Origin: Pseudoclavibacter chungangensis | GTDB taxonomy: Bacteria; Actinomycetota; Actinomycetes; Actinomycetales; Microbacteriaceae | Assembly (NCBI RefSeq): GCF_013410545.1 | Contig: NZ_JACCFV010000001.1 | Coordinates: 3,472,001 to 3,536,000 of the forward strand | Direction of reading: 5' to 3' | DNA length: 64,000 nucleotides | Part shown: positions 9,266-17,867 of the stretch, one piece after another | Layout of the letters: every line of letters begins with the position of its first letter | Position numbering within the stretch: position 1 is the stretch's first letter | The notes under the pieces: model-generated | Databases searched by the model: none | What the model was told of the DNA's origin: nothing | Seen by the model: only the letters and a program-made list of their open reading frames with translations | Translations under genes and position numbers: made by a program

Positions 9266-9973
9266 TCAGTCGGCCGGGAGCGCTGTGTCGATCCACGCGT
9301 CGAACACGAGCCGAGCCGCATCGGCGAGCCGCGGGCCGTGGCGTGCGGCGTCCTCGCGGACGGCGACCGGATCGATCCCGGCGGATGCGAGCTCGTGCGC
9401 GTGCCCGATGAGCCACCGCTCGATCTGCGTGTGGTCGCCCTCGAGGTGGAACTGCAGGCCGAGCAGCGCGTCGCCGAGGGCGAAGGCCTGGTTCGGGAAC
9501 CCCGGGGTCTCGGCGAGCCGCCGTGCGCCGGCCGGGATCGCGAACTGGTCGCCGTGCCAGTGCAGCACGGGCACCCCGTCGAGTGGTGCGAGCACGGAGT
9601 GCCGCCCCTCCGCCGTGAGGGTCAGCGGGGCGTAGCCGATCTCGGTCCGCCCGGTCGACTCGACCGTCGCCCCGAGCGCACTCGCCATGAGTTGGGCGCC
9701 GAGGCACACCCCGAGCGTCGGGTGCCCGGCCTGCATCCTCGTGGCGAGGCCGCTGCGTTCGGCGGCGAGGAACGGGTACGCGGCTGTGTCGGACACGCCG
9801 ATCGGTCCGCCGAGGACGACGACGAGTTCGGGCTCGCGAAGGCGCTCCGCGGTGATCCGGTCGATCCCGGCATCGAGCAGTTCGACCTCGAAGCCGTGCT
9901 CGGCGAGAACCGGACCGAGGATGCCGAGGTCCTCGAACGCGACGTGCCGGACGGCGAGCGCGTGGCGCGTCAT
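9266..9973 (-). CDS. Class I glutamine amidotransferase domain protein
   Basis: A 235-residue stand-alone amidotransferase of the GMP-synthase-subunit type. The nucleophile elbow GVCLGAQ carries Cys90, and FHLEGD supplies His176 and Glu178, so the catalytic triad looks intact. The ATG at 9973 overlaps the stop codon of the DapA-like gene (ATGA), so the two are coupled. Such proteins supply ammonia or hydrolyse gamma-glutamyl amides; the partner reaction here is unknown, but the DapA-like lyase suggests amino-acid or sugar-acid metabolism. Confidence 0.83.
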   Translation of the reverse strand: MTRHALAVRHVAFEDLGILGPVLAEHGFEVELLDAGIDRITAERLREPELVVVLGGPIGVSDTAAYPFLAAERSGLATRMQAGHPTLGVCLGAQLMASALGATVESTGRTEIGYAPLTLTAEGRHSVLAPLDGVPVLHWHGDQFAIPAGARRLAETPGFPNQAFALGDALLGLQFHLEGDHTQIERWLIGHAHELASAGIDPVAVREDAARHGPRLADAARLVFDAWIDTALPAD

Positions 9974-10866
9974 GCCGCGAGCCCGAGCGTCCCCACGACG
10001 GACGCGACGTCCCGTCGTGCCGCGTCGTCGAGGCCTCGGATCGGCAGCGGGAGGCACGATCGCGTCACGAGGCCGAGGTGCTCCGCGATCGCCGCCGTCA
10101 CCCGCAGGCTCCCGTACCGCGCGAACAGGTCCCACAACGGCTGCAGGCGCTCGGATCGGAGCGTCGCATCGGCGGTGTCACCGGCGCGCGCCGCTCGGAG
10201 GATCGCGAGTGCGGGTTCGGGCACGGTGCCCGCGATGACGCTGTACCAGGCGTCGCAGCCGGCGCCGAGCCCCGCCGCACCGAACGCGTCGCCCGAGACG
10301 CCGATCGTGACGTCGTCGGGCAGGATCGTGCGCAGATGGGCGATGCGGGCCCGGGCCGCCTCGGGGTCGACGGGAACACCGGGGATCTTGATCGAGGCGA
10401 TACGCGGCAGCGCAGCGATCGCGGCGTAGAGCTCGTCGGTGAAGGTCACGTGCGTCGTGCCGGGGTTGTCGTAGAGCACGACGGGCAGCGATGACGCCGC
10501 CGCGACGTCCTCGAACAGCCCGAAGACGTCCTCGTCCGTGAGTGCCTGGTACGTGACGGGTGCGAGCAGCACGCCCGCCACGCCCGCCGTCTGCGCGTCC
10601 TCGAGACGCTCGAGCACGTGGCTCGTGCGCAGTGCCCCGATGCCGACGACGACAGGGACCTCACCGGCGTTCCGCACCGCGAGCTCGGCGATGCGACGGC
10701 GTTCCTCACGCGTCAGGTACGCGTACGAGCCCGTCGAGCCGAGCGCGGTGATCGAGTCGACACCCCTCGTGGCGAGTCGTCGTACGAGCGCGACGAACCC
10801 GTCCTCGTCGATGCCAGCGTCGTGGAACGGTGTGAGCGGGAACGCACTGAGTCCCGTGAAGAACAT
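9970..10866 (-). CDS. Dihydrodipicolinate synthase / N-acetylneuraminate lyase family protein
   Basis: A 298-residue class I aldolase-type TIM barrel. The Schiff-base lysine is Lys160 (RIASIKIPG) and the catalytic Tyr132 is in LYDNPGT. The substrate loop begins ALGSTGSYAYLT, where true DapA enzymes usually have GTTGE, so a lyase for another 2-keto acid is more likely than lysine biosynthesis. The RBS is AGGAGGG. It is divergent from a MocR regulator, which probably controls it, and is coupled to the amidotransferase downstream. Confidence 0.82.
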   Translation of the reverse strand: MFFTGLSAFPLTPFHDAGIDEDGFVALVRRLATRGVDSITALGSTGSYAYLTREERRRIAELAVRNAGEVPVVVGIGALRTSHVLERLEDAQTAGVAGVLLAPVTYQALTDEDVFGLFEDVAAASSLPVVLYDNPGTTHVTFTDELYAAIAALPRIASIKIPGVPVDPEAARARIAHLRTILPDDVTIGVSGDAFGAAGLGAGCDAWYSVIAGTVPEPALAILRAARAGDTADATLRSERLQPLWDLFARYGSLRVTAAIAEHLGLVTRSCLPLPIRGLDDAARRDVASVVGTLGLAA

Positions 10867-10943
10867 GGCATCCCTCCTGATGGTTCATCGATCGCGACGG
10901 ATGCGCGCGGCCACTCGAGCGAGCTCGCATCCGTGCACGACAA

Positions 10944-11025
10944 CGCTATTGCAGTTTCTCCGTCGTCGTCCGGTTTCACCCGATCCGCTGCCCGAAATGC
11001 CGCGAACTCACGAACAGCGCTATCG
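10944..11025. promoter_or_regulatory. Divergent control region with two CGCTAT(T/C)G boxes
   Basis: CGCTATTG (10944-10951) and CGCTATCG (11018-11025) lie between the divergent DapA-like and MocR genes. The second overlaps a possible -10 (TATCGT) just before the regulator's start codon. The same octamer recurs at the EamA transporter promoter (13990-14028). I infer MocR binding sites, though the boxes could partly be -10 elements. Confidence 0.35.
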
Positions 11026-11034
11026 TCCTTCACC

Positions 11035-12447
11035 ATGAGTACCAGTAGCGCGGACCGGATCGTCGCCGAACTCCGTCTCGTCCTCGACGATGCGGCGCCC
11101 GGCTCACGACTCCCCTCGACGCGCGACTTGTCGGCCCGCTACGGCGTCGGTCCCGTGACCGTCCAGAAGGCCGTCCGCACGCTCGTCGGTCTCGGCCTCG
11201 TCGAGAGCCGCCCGGGGTCGGGCAACTTCGTGCTCGGGGCGAGGCCACCGAAGCCGCTGGAGTTCGGTTGGCAGACGAGCGCGCTGCGCTCGGCGGGCGG
11301 ACGCGTGCCGACGCTCTCGGCCTCGTTGCGTGAACGCTCGGTCGATGCGATCGGCCTCCACGCCGGGTTCCCGACGCGTGAGTTGCTCCCCGAGCGGCTC
11401 GTCCGCTCGGCACTCGCGCGCGCCGCGCGAGGCGATGCAGCGATCACGCACGCGCCCGCGGCCGGTTCACCGGAGCTCCGGGCGTGGTTCGCGACGGAGC
11501 TGGCCTCGTTCACACCGACGGGCATCGTGCCCGTCTCGGCACGCGACGTCGTCGTGGTGCCCGGGACGCAGAGCGGCCTCGGCTCGATCTTCCGTGCGAT
11601 CGCGGGCCCGGGGAGATCCGTCGTCATGGAGTCACCGACGTACTGGGGCGCGATCCTCTCGGCCCGCCAGGCCGGTGTCGACATCGTGCCGGTCGCGAGC
11701 GATGCGGAGGGCCCCGTCCCCGACGACCTCGCCCGTGCGCTCGCGGAGAGCGGTGCGCGCGTCGTCTACGGGCAGCCGACGTTCGCGAACCCGACGGGCG
11801 CGGTGTGGTCGCCCGCCCGGCGCGAGCGCGTGCTGTCGACGGTGCGCGAGTTCGGTGCGTTCCTCGTCGAGGACGATTGGGCCCGCGACTTCGGCATTGA
11901 GGACGCGCCGGTGCCGATCGCGGCATACGACGACTCCGGGCACGTCGTGTACGTCCGTTCGCTCTCGAAGAGCGTGTCGCCCGCGATCCGCGTCGGCGCG
12001 GTCATCGCCCGCGGTCCGGTTCGTGAGCGGCTGCTCGCCGATCGCTCGGCCGAGTCGCTCTACGTGAGCGGGGTGCTGCAGAGCGCGGCGCTCGACGTCG
12101 TCCTGCAGCCCGCGTGGCGAACGCACCTGCGCGCCCTGCGCGGTCGACTCCGCGAGCGCCGCGATCTGCTCGTGTCGAGCATCGAACGCCTCGTGCCCGA
12201 GGCGGTCGTCGAGCGCGTGCCCGCAGGCGGCCTCAACCTGTGGGTCCGGCTCCCGCAGCACGTCGACTCGGAGGTGCTCGCCGCGGCGTGCGAACGCGAG
12301 GGCGTCCTCGTCGCGGCGGGCACCGAGTGGTTCCCGACCGACCCGTCGGGGCCGTACCTGCGGCTCGGCTACGCCGGCCCCGACCCCGCGCGCTATGCCG
12401 ACGCGGCGGAGGTCATCGGTGCGTGCGTGCGCGAGCAACTCGTCTGA
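11035..12447 (+). CDS. MocR-type PLP-dependent regulator (GntR HTH + aminotransferase fold)
   Basis: A 470-residue fusion of an N-terminal winged helix (about residues 5-75, with SRLPSTRDLSARYGVGPVTV) and a class I aminotransferase fold. PLP-binding features include SLSKSVSPAIRVG (Schiff-base Lys), a GTQSGLGSIFRAI phosphate-binding start and FANPTGAVWS. MocR proteins sense an amino compound through PLP and control a neighbouring gene, usually a divergent one, here the DapA-like/amidotransferase pair. The ATG at 11035 follows a possible -10 by only 8 bases, so the mRNA may have almost no leader. It converges with thrC across a 15-bp gap. Confidence 0.85.
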   Translation: MSTSSADRIVAELRLVLDDAAPGSRLPSTRDLSARYGVGPVTVQKAVRTLVGLGLVESRPGSGNFVLGARPPKPLEFGWQTSALRSAGGRVPTLSASLRERSVDAIGLHAGFPTRELLPERLVRSALARAARGDAAITHAPAAGSPELRAWFATELASFTPTGIVPVSARDVVVVPGTQSGLGSIFRAIAGPGRSVVMESPTYWGAILSARQAGVDIVPVASDAEGPVPDDLARALAESGARVVYGQPTFANPTGAVWSPARRERVLSTVREFGAFLVEDDWARDFGIEDAPVPIAAYDDSGHVVYVRSLSKSVSPAIRVGAVIARGPVRERLLADRSAESLYVSGVLQSAALDVVLQPAWRTHLRALRGRLRERRDLLVSSIERLVPEAVVERVPAGGLNLWVRLPQHVDSEVLAAACEREGVLVAAGTEWFPTDPSGPYLRLGYAGPDPARYADAAEVIGACVREQLV

Positions 12448-12462
12448 CGCGCCGAGGTCGCG

Positions 12463-13887
12463 TCAGTCGAGCTCCTCGATCACCGCGCGGATCGCGTCGA
12501 CGTCGCCGGGCACGTCGACGACGCGCTGCGGCAGCGCCAGGAGCGCGCGCACCGCATCGGACACCGGGGGCGCGTCGTCACCGAGCGCCTCGGCGACGGT
12601 CTCGGGGAACTTCACGGCCTTCGCGGTCTCGAGCACGAGCAGTCGCTCGCCGGGTTCGGTGAACGTGCGCGCGACGCTCACGCCGTCCGCGGTGTGCGGG
12701 TCGATCACGATGCCGTGCGTCCGGTACACGTCGCGGATCGCGTCGAGGCGGTGCGCGTGGTCGCTGCTGCCGCTCACGAAACCGAACTCCTCGCGGAGGC
12801 GCGGCAGTTCGTCACGCAGGTCGAGGCGGCCCTCGCGCGCGAGCTCGGGCCACCGCTCGACGAAGCGCTCGGGACCGAGGAGGTCCCATACGAAGCGTTC
12901 GAGGTTGGAGGCCTTCGAGATGTCCATCGACGGGCTGCTCGTGGCGTGCGTGTGCTCGCGCGTGCGCGGCGCGTAGACGCCCGTCCGGAAGAACTCGTCG
13001 AGCACGTCGTTCTCGTTCGTCGCGACGACGAGCCGGTGGATCGGCACGCCCATGCGGCGCGCGAGGTGGCCTGCGTAGACGTTCCCGAAGTTGCCCGACG
13101 GGACGACGAACGAGATCCGCTCGTCGGCCGCCCGTCCGTCGACCTCCTCGGTCGCACGGAGCCACGCCCAGACGTAGAAGACGGTCTGCGCGATGATGCG
13201 CGCGACGTTGATCGAGTTCACGGCGCCGATCGAGTGGGCGGTCGCGAAGGCCGTGTCGGCCGAGATCGTCTTGACGAGGTCCTGGCAGTCGTCGAACACG
13301 CCCTCCACGGCGAGGTTGCGGATCGCGGGGTCGTCGATGGAGAACATCTGGGCGCGCTGGACGGGGCTCATGCGCCCCTGGGGCGAGAGCATCACGACGC
13401 GCACGCCGTGCGCACCGAGGAACGCGTGCTCCGCCGCCGAGCCTGTGTCGCCGGAGGTCGCGCCGAGGACGGTGAGCGTGCGGTCGGTCGCCGCGAGACG
13501 GTAGGGGATCGCCTCGCCGAGGAACCGCATCGCGAGGTCCTTGAACGCCCAGGTGGGCCCCTCGGAGAGTCCGACGAGGCCGATGCCCCCGTCGAGCGCC
13601 GTCACCGGCACGATGCGCTCGTCGTCGAAGGCCTCGGGGGCGTAGGCGCGGTGCGTCATGGCCGCGAGCTCGTCGCTCGGGATGTCGGCGGCGAAGGGAG
13701 CGATGACGGCCGTCGCGAGGTCGGCGTAGTCGAGTGCACGCCACTCGCGCAGCCGCTCCTCGTCGATGACGGGCAGTGTCGTCGGGACGACGAGGCCACC
13801 GTCCGACGCCGCACCGTCGAGCAGCACCTCACCGAAGCTCGCCGGTTGCACGCCGCCGCGCGTGGAGACGTACTCGATCGCGCTCAT
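12463..13887 (-). CDS. thrC: Threonine synthase
   Basis: A 474-residue fold-type II PLP enzyme converting O-phosphohomoserine to threonine. The N-terminal EYVSTRGG motif, PLP Lys116 in TWAFKDLAM, LGATSGDTGSAA (phosphate and PLP ribose contact) and VPSGNFGNVYAGHLAR are all present. Length and motifs fit the longer, E. coli/yeast-like class. I chose the ATG at 13887, which begins directly at the family N-terminus. It lies between the MocR gene and the EamA exporter; a link to threonine/lysine export is plausible but unproven. Confidence 0.92.
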   Translation of the reverse strand: MSAIEYVSTRGGVQPASFGEVLLDGAASDGGLVVPTTLPVIDEERLREWRALDYADLATAVIAPFAADIPSDELAAMTHRAYAPEAFDDERIVPVTALDGGIGLVGLSEGPTWAFKDLAMRFLGEAIPYRLAATDRTLTVLGATSGDTGSAAEHAFLGAHGVRVVMLSPQGRMSPVQRAQMFSIDDPAIRNLAVEGVFDDCQDLVKTISADTAFATAHSIGAVNSINVARIIAQTVFYVWAWLRATEEVDGRAADERISFVVPSGNFGNVYAGHLARRMGVPIHRLVVATNENDVLDEFFRTGVYAPRTREHTHATSSPSMDISKASNLERFVWDLLGPERFVERWPELAREGRLDLRDELPRLREEFGFVSGSSDHAHRLDAIRDVYRTHGIVIDPHTADGVSVARTFTEPGERLLVLETAKAVKFPETVAEALGDDAPPVSDAVRALLALPQRVVDVPGDVDAIRAVIEELD

Positions 13888-13989
13888 CGGTCGACCCCCG
13901 TGACGGTCGGGCGTTCGGGGAGCGACTGCGCGGCGCGCGCTCGGGGACAGGGCATGGACGACCTCCGGAGTTCCACGGAACGACAACGC

Positions 13990-14028
13990 TGCTATCGTAG
14001 TCCATGAGTGAACCTAATAGCGCTATCG
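13990..14028 (+). promoter_or_regulatory. Two (C/T)GCTATCG boxes at the start of the EamA gene
   Basis: TGCTATCG (13990-13997) lies just upstream of the ATG at 14004 and CGCTATCG (14021-14028) lies inside the first codons, within the palindrome ATAGCGCTAT (14017-14026). TATCGT at 13993-13998, six bases before the ATG, could be the -10 of a leaderless transcript. The shared octamer suggests the same MocR regulator acts here. Confidence 0.33.
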
Positions 14029-14975
14029 CCAATCTTTCGCGTTCGCTATTCGCACGTTCCGGGATCTCGTGGGGATTCGTGGGTGTGCTCGCGTTCTCCC
14101 TGACGGTGCCGTTGACGCGCGTGGCCGTCGATGACGGTGCCATGTCGCCTGTCTTCGCGGGCGCCGCGAGAACGGTCGTCGCGGCCGTACTCGCCGCGGT
14201 CACACTGCTCGCCACGCGCGCACGACTGCCGAAGGGATCCCAGTGGTGGCGGATCGCGGTCGTCGCGGCCGGTATCGTCGTGGCGTTCCCGCTCCTGACC
14301 TCGTTCGCCCTGCGGTCGGCTCCCGCGAGTCACGGCGCGGTCGTCATCGCGCTACTGCCCGCCGCTACCGCCGTCGCCGCCGTCATTCGGACGGGCGAGC
14401 GCCCGGGCTGCTCGTTCTGGGTCGCTGCGGGTGCGGGTGCGATCGCGACGCTCGCGTTCGCAACCGTGCAGGGCGGTGGGATCGGCGGCGCCCACTCGGC
14501 GGGCCTGCTCCTCACTGCCGCGGTCGTCGCCGCCGCGGTCGGCTACGCCGAAGGCGGGCTGCTCGCCAGAGAGCTCGGTGCGTGGCAGGTCATCTGCTGG
14601 GCGCTCGTCGTCGCCTCTCCGGTCATGGTGCCGACGACGATCCTCTCGCTCGTGCAGGACCCGCCGGCCGCCTCACCCACCGAATGGGCGGCGTTCGCCT
14701 ACCTCGCGGTCATGAGCACGTTCCTCGGTTACATCGCCTGGTACCGAGTCCTGTCGATCGGGCCCATGGCACAGGTGAGTCAGATCCAGCTCACGCAACC
14801 CGTCATGAGCATCGCCTGGGCCGTGCTGCTCCTCGGCGAACAGCTCACGTGGCCGACCGTGGTCGGGGCGCTCGCGGTCGTCGTCTGCGCGCTCACGGCC
14901 GTCCGATCACGAGCGCGTCCGGCGACAGCGCGAACCCACTCCACGACCGCCTCACGTCCTCGACTCACTCGGTGA
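14004..14975 (+). CDS. EamA/DMT-superfamily transporter
   Basis: A 323-residue membrane protein with about ten hydrophobic helices arranged as two EamA repeats (first about residues 17-150, second about 165-300). Motifs such as GVLAFSLTVPLTRVAV, RSAPASHGAVVIALLPAATA and WYRVLSIGPMAQVSQIQLTQPV are typical of RhtA/YdcZ-like metabolite or amino-acid exporters. Its end overlaps the convergent siderophore lipoprotein gene by 11 bases. The promoter shares a motif with the MocR divergon, which suggests export of the compound the regulator senses. Confidence 0.83.
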   Translation: MSEPNSAIANLSRSLFARSGISWGFVGVLAFSLTVPLTRVAVDDGAMSPVFAGAARTVVAAVLAAVTLLATRARLPKGSQWWRIAVVAAGIVVAFPLLTSFALRSAPASHGAVVIALLPAATAVAAVIRTGERPGCSFWVAAGAGAIATLAFATVQGGGIGGAHSAGLLLTAAVVAAAVGYAEGGLLARELGAWQVICWALVVASPVMVPTTILSLVQDPPAASPTEWAAFAYLAVMSTFLGYIAWYRVLSIGPMAQVSQIQLTQPVMSIAWAVLLLGEQLTWPTVVGALAVVVCALTAVRSRARPATARTHSTTASRPRLTR

Positions 14976-16038
14976 CGACGGGCACCTCCGTCGCCGGGTC
15001 GCCGTCGAGCGCGGCGACGAGCTGCGGCATGAACCGTTCGAGGTAGTAGGGCATGCTGAGCGGCGTCACGAAGTTGGATGCCGTGACGAATGCAGCGGAT
15101 TCGTCGGGCGACGCGTAGATCGCACGGCCCTCCTTCGCCGCATCGGTCTCGAACCAAATCCGACCGACGGCCTCCTCGACCTCCTGCTCGGTCGCACCCC
15201 AGATCACGACGCCAACGTCGTTCAGCTCGCCCGCCTTCTCGGGACTGATCGACCAGCCGAATTCCTCGCTGTCGCCCGTCAGCAGGTTCTCCGGGAAGCC
15301 GATGCCGAGGTCCGTCAGGAGCCGGCCTCGTGGGTCCTCCGGGCCGTAGACGAAGACGCCCTCCCACGTCGCGACGTTCACGCCGGTCTGTCCCGCGAAC
15401 AGCTCCGCGTGCTCGTCGGCGTACGTGTCGAGGGTCGCGCGGACCTCGTCGACGAGCGCCTGTGCCGCCGCAGGCTTCCCGACGGCACTGCCGATGTTGA
15501 GAGTCGCGACGTCCCACGGGGCTCCCCATTCCGCGTAGTCGCCGGGCTGCACGACGGTCGGGGCGATCCTGGAGAGCTGCTCGTACTCGTCCTCCGTGAT
15601 GCCCGCGTACTGCCCGATGATCAGGTCAGGTTCGAGTGCGGCGACCTTCTCGAGCTGGACGCCGTCGTCGGCGTTCAGCACCTCGGGGAGGGGAGCGTCA
15701 CCGAGCGCGTCGAGTGCCCACGGGTAGATGCGCCCCGGGGTGTCGTCGCCGAACCAGTCGGTCACGCCGACGGGGACGACGCCGAGCGCGAGCAGCGCAT
15801 CCTGTTCGTTGTATCCCACGCTCACGACACGGACGGGGGCACGCTCGATCGTGGTCGATCCGAAGGCGTGGTCGATCGTGACGGGGAACGCGCCGTCCTC
15901 GACCTCGTACTCCGCGCCGTTCGAGTCCGTCGCGCCGCCCGCGCAGCCGGTGAGTGCGGTGATCGCGACGAGCAGGCCACTGATCGCGGTCGAGATGCGT
16001 GGCCTCGTCGTCGAGGTGGCATGGTTCCTGCGTGGCAT
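14965..16038 (-). CDS. Iron-siderophore ABC transporter substrate-binding lipoprotein
   Basis: A 357-residue FepB/FhuD-type binding protein. The N-terminus has a lipoprotein signal ending LTGC, after which the protein starts with GGATDSNGAEYEV. The core has RVVSVGYNEQDALLALGVVPVG and EPDLIIGQY, typical of ferric-siderophore binding proteins. An alternative ATG lies 24 bases upstream, but the chosen one gives a compact signal peptide. No permease or ATPase genes are adjacent, so it must work with a system elsewhere. An IdeR/DtxR-like box upstream fits repression by iron. Confidence 0.87.
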   Translation of the reverse strand: MPRRNHATSTTRPRISTAISGLLVAITALTGCAGGATDSNGAEYEVEDGAFPVTIDHAFGSTTIERAPVRVVSVGYNEQDALLALGVVPVGVTDWFGDDTPGRIYPWALDALGDAPLPEVLNADDGVQLEKVAALEPDLIIGQYAGITEDEYEQLSRIAPTVVQPGDYAEWGAPWDVATLNIGSAVGKPAAAQALVDEVRATLDTYADEHAELFAGQTGVNVATWEGVFVYGPEDPRGRLLTDLGIGFPENLLTGDSEEFGWSISPEKAGELNDVGVVIWGATEQEVEEAVGRIWFETDAAKEGRAIYASPDESAAFVTASNFVTPLSMPYYLERFMPQLVAALDGDPATEVPVVTE

Positions 16039-16117
16039 GTGTCGTTCCCATCCGTCCGGCACGGTCGGTTGCGCCGACCGTCGTGACCGCCCCGAAGGTG
16101 AGCGGCCTGATCGCGCT

Positions 16118-16136
16118 CTAGGTTAGGGTTGCCTCA
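16118..16136. promoter_or_regulatory. IdeR/DtxR-like iron box
   Basis: The 19-base segment starting CTAGGTTAGG matches the left half of the IdeR/DtxR consensus (TTAGGTTAGG) almost perfectly, and the right half (TTGCCTCA) is degenerate. It lies between the divergent siderophore lipoprotein and double-AraC genes, so both are probably iron-repressed. Confidence 0.6.
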
Positions 16137-16188
16137 CTCGTCAGGGTTGTCCGTGACGGACCCGTTCTTTGCATGACTCCGAGGCGCC

Positions 16189-17760
16189 GTGATCCATACG
16201 ACCCACCGGTCCACCGAGGCACCGTCGATCCTCGCCATGCGCGTCGGCCCCCTCGTCGAGGAGCAGCATGCGGTCCTGCTGTGGGTGCACACCGGGTCGG
16301 CATCGTTCGACGCGGGTGGGCTGCACGTGGTCCTCGGGGAAGGGTGTGCGCTGTGGGTCCCGCCGGGAGTCGAGCACCGGACCGGCACGGAAGCGGGTTC
16401 CGTCGTGTTCCCGTTCCTGCTGCGTCTCGATGCCCTCCCGGGTGTCCTCGGTGTGGTGCACATCGTGCACGTGCCACCGGGCTGGGGTGATTGGCTCGTG
16501 CACCGGTGGGACGACAACTCCTACACGAGCGATGCGCTGCCCGACGCCGACCTCCTGTTGCGTCTCGTCGCACACCCGAACGCGTCGGCGTCGCCGAAGG
16601 CCGGGTACCCGGATGCACTTCCGATGCCGCGCTCGCGGGAAGCGCTCGCTGTCGCGCGGACGCTCCTCGACGACCCGACCATCACGCACGACCTCGCCCG
16701 GTTCGCCGCGCGGGAGCGCGTCAGTGCGAAAACGCTCCAGCGGCAGTTCCACCGGGAGACCGGGACGACGTTCGCGCTGTGGCGTCGTCGCGCACGCATC
16801 GGCCTCGCCGTTCGACGCCTGTCGCAGGGGCATCCCGTGGCGCCCACGGGCCGTGAGATCGGGTATCGGACGACGGCGGGATTCTCGCGGGCCTTCCGGC
16901 GCGTCGTGGGCGTCCCGCCACGCGAGTTCCGCTCCGGCGTGGCCCACGCCGATGCCGTGCACGCCCGTGTCGGTTCGGTGAGCACGTCACCGACGCCACG
17001 CCACGATGCGCCTGCGCGGCGGGTGCCGCGGATTCCTGCCCGCACGTTCTGGGGGACGGTCGGTGACCGACACGAGCTCATGTGGGTGTTCCGTGGAACG
17101 GTCGTCTTACGGATCGGTCGCGAGCGGCGAACGCTCCGCCGCGGGCAGGCCCTCTGGGTATCGGCGGGCGTCGCGCACGACGCCGAGTTCGAAGCGGGCG
17201 CGGTGATGCTGACCGTCGGTCGGCTACCCGGTCATCTTCCCGTCGAGAATCGGATGGTGGATGTCGTCGAGTTCCCCGACGAGTACGAATCGTTCCTCCT
17301 CCACACGATGCTGGCTGAGTTCTCGCTCTTCCGCCCCGACCGGGGACGCGGTGCGTTCGTCCGTGAGCTGTTCCATCGCACGTTCCCGGTGGCGGGACGC
17401 GAGCCTCGTGAACTCGGTGGCGTGATCGGCGACATCGCGGCAACGCTGCGCCGTGATCCGTCGGACGCCCGCTCTCTCGCGGCGTGGGCCGACCGCTTCG
17501 GCACCTCGGCGACCGAACTCGGCGCGGCGTTCGTGTCGCGCACCGGCGAGTCGTTCCCTCGATGGCGGGCGCGCATCCGCATGGACGTCGCCCGCGAGCG
17601 CTTGCAGCACGGACGAGCGCCGGGCACGCTGCACACGGAGCTCGGTTACTCGTCGCAGGCCGTCTTCACACGGGCCTTCACGGCCGCGCACGGCATCTCA
17701 CCGGGCGCCTACCAGCGTCGCGAATCCCGGTGGCTCGAGGTGCCGGCGAGCGAACACTGA
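16189..17760 (+). CDS. Tandem AraC-family regulator: two complete AraC proteins in one chain
   Basis: A 523-residue protein with the order cupin, HTH_18, cupin, HTH_18. The first sensor (about residues 20-110) has LGEGCALWVPPGVEHR. The first DNA-binding half (about 163-248) ends in the AraC signature IGYRTTAGFSRAFRRVVGV. The second sensor (about 285-345) has RRGQALWVSAGVAHD. The second DNA-binding half (about 423-510) ends in LGYSSQAVFTRAFTAAHG. AraC proteins normally carry one such unit in 250-320 residues. The two halves are related but clearly diverged. The GTG at 16189 is the best start; the RBS is weak. It is divergent from a siderophore-binding lipoprotein across an IdeR-like box, so it probably controls iron uptake. 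Confidence 0.8.
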   Translation: MIHTTHRSTEAPSILAMRVGPLVEEQHAVLLWVHTGSASFDAGGLHVVLGEGCALWVPPGVEHRTGTEAGSVVFPFLLRLDALPGVLGVVHIVHVPPGWGDWLVHRWDDNSYTSDALPDADLLLRLVAHPNASASPKAGYPDALPMPRSREALAVARTLLDDPTITHDLARFAARERVSAKTLQRQFHRETGTTFALWRRRARIGLAVRRLSQGHPVAPTGREIGYRTTAGFSRAFRRVVGVPPREFRSGVAHADAVHARVGSVSTSPTPRHDAPARRVPRIPARTFWGTVGDRHELMWVFRGTVVLRIGRERRTLRRGQALWVSAGVAHDAEFEAGAVMLTVGRLPGHLPVENRMVDVVEFPDEYESFLLHTMLAEFSLFRPDRGRGAFVRELFHRTFPVAGREPRELGGVIGDIAATLRRDPSDARSLAAWADRFGTSATELGAAFVSRTGESFPRWRARIRMDVARERLQHGRAPGTLHTELGYSSQAVFTRAFTAAHGISPGAYQRRESRWLEVPASEH

Positions 17761-17782
17761 GCTCGGCCGACGGCGAGCCGGT

Positions 17783-17820
17783 GCCGGGTGCCGTCACGGA
17801 TGCCCTCGTCGGCACCCGGC
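17783..17820. terminator. Hairpin between convergent genes
   Basis: GCCGGGTGCCG (17783-17793) pairs with CGGCACCCGGC (17810-17820), an 11-bp perfect stem with a 16-base loop, just after the double-AraC gene and before the end of the opposite-strand gene. Confidence 0.55.
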
Positions 17821-17867
17821 TCGTCGGACCACCCTGCGGTGAACGCCGCATGCCTCCGCGAATGCGT

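Noticed and set aside
11035..12447. Plain GntR regulator
   Set aside because: The 400-residue aminotransferase domain after the HTH, with a PLP lysine motif, makes it a MocR protein.
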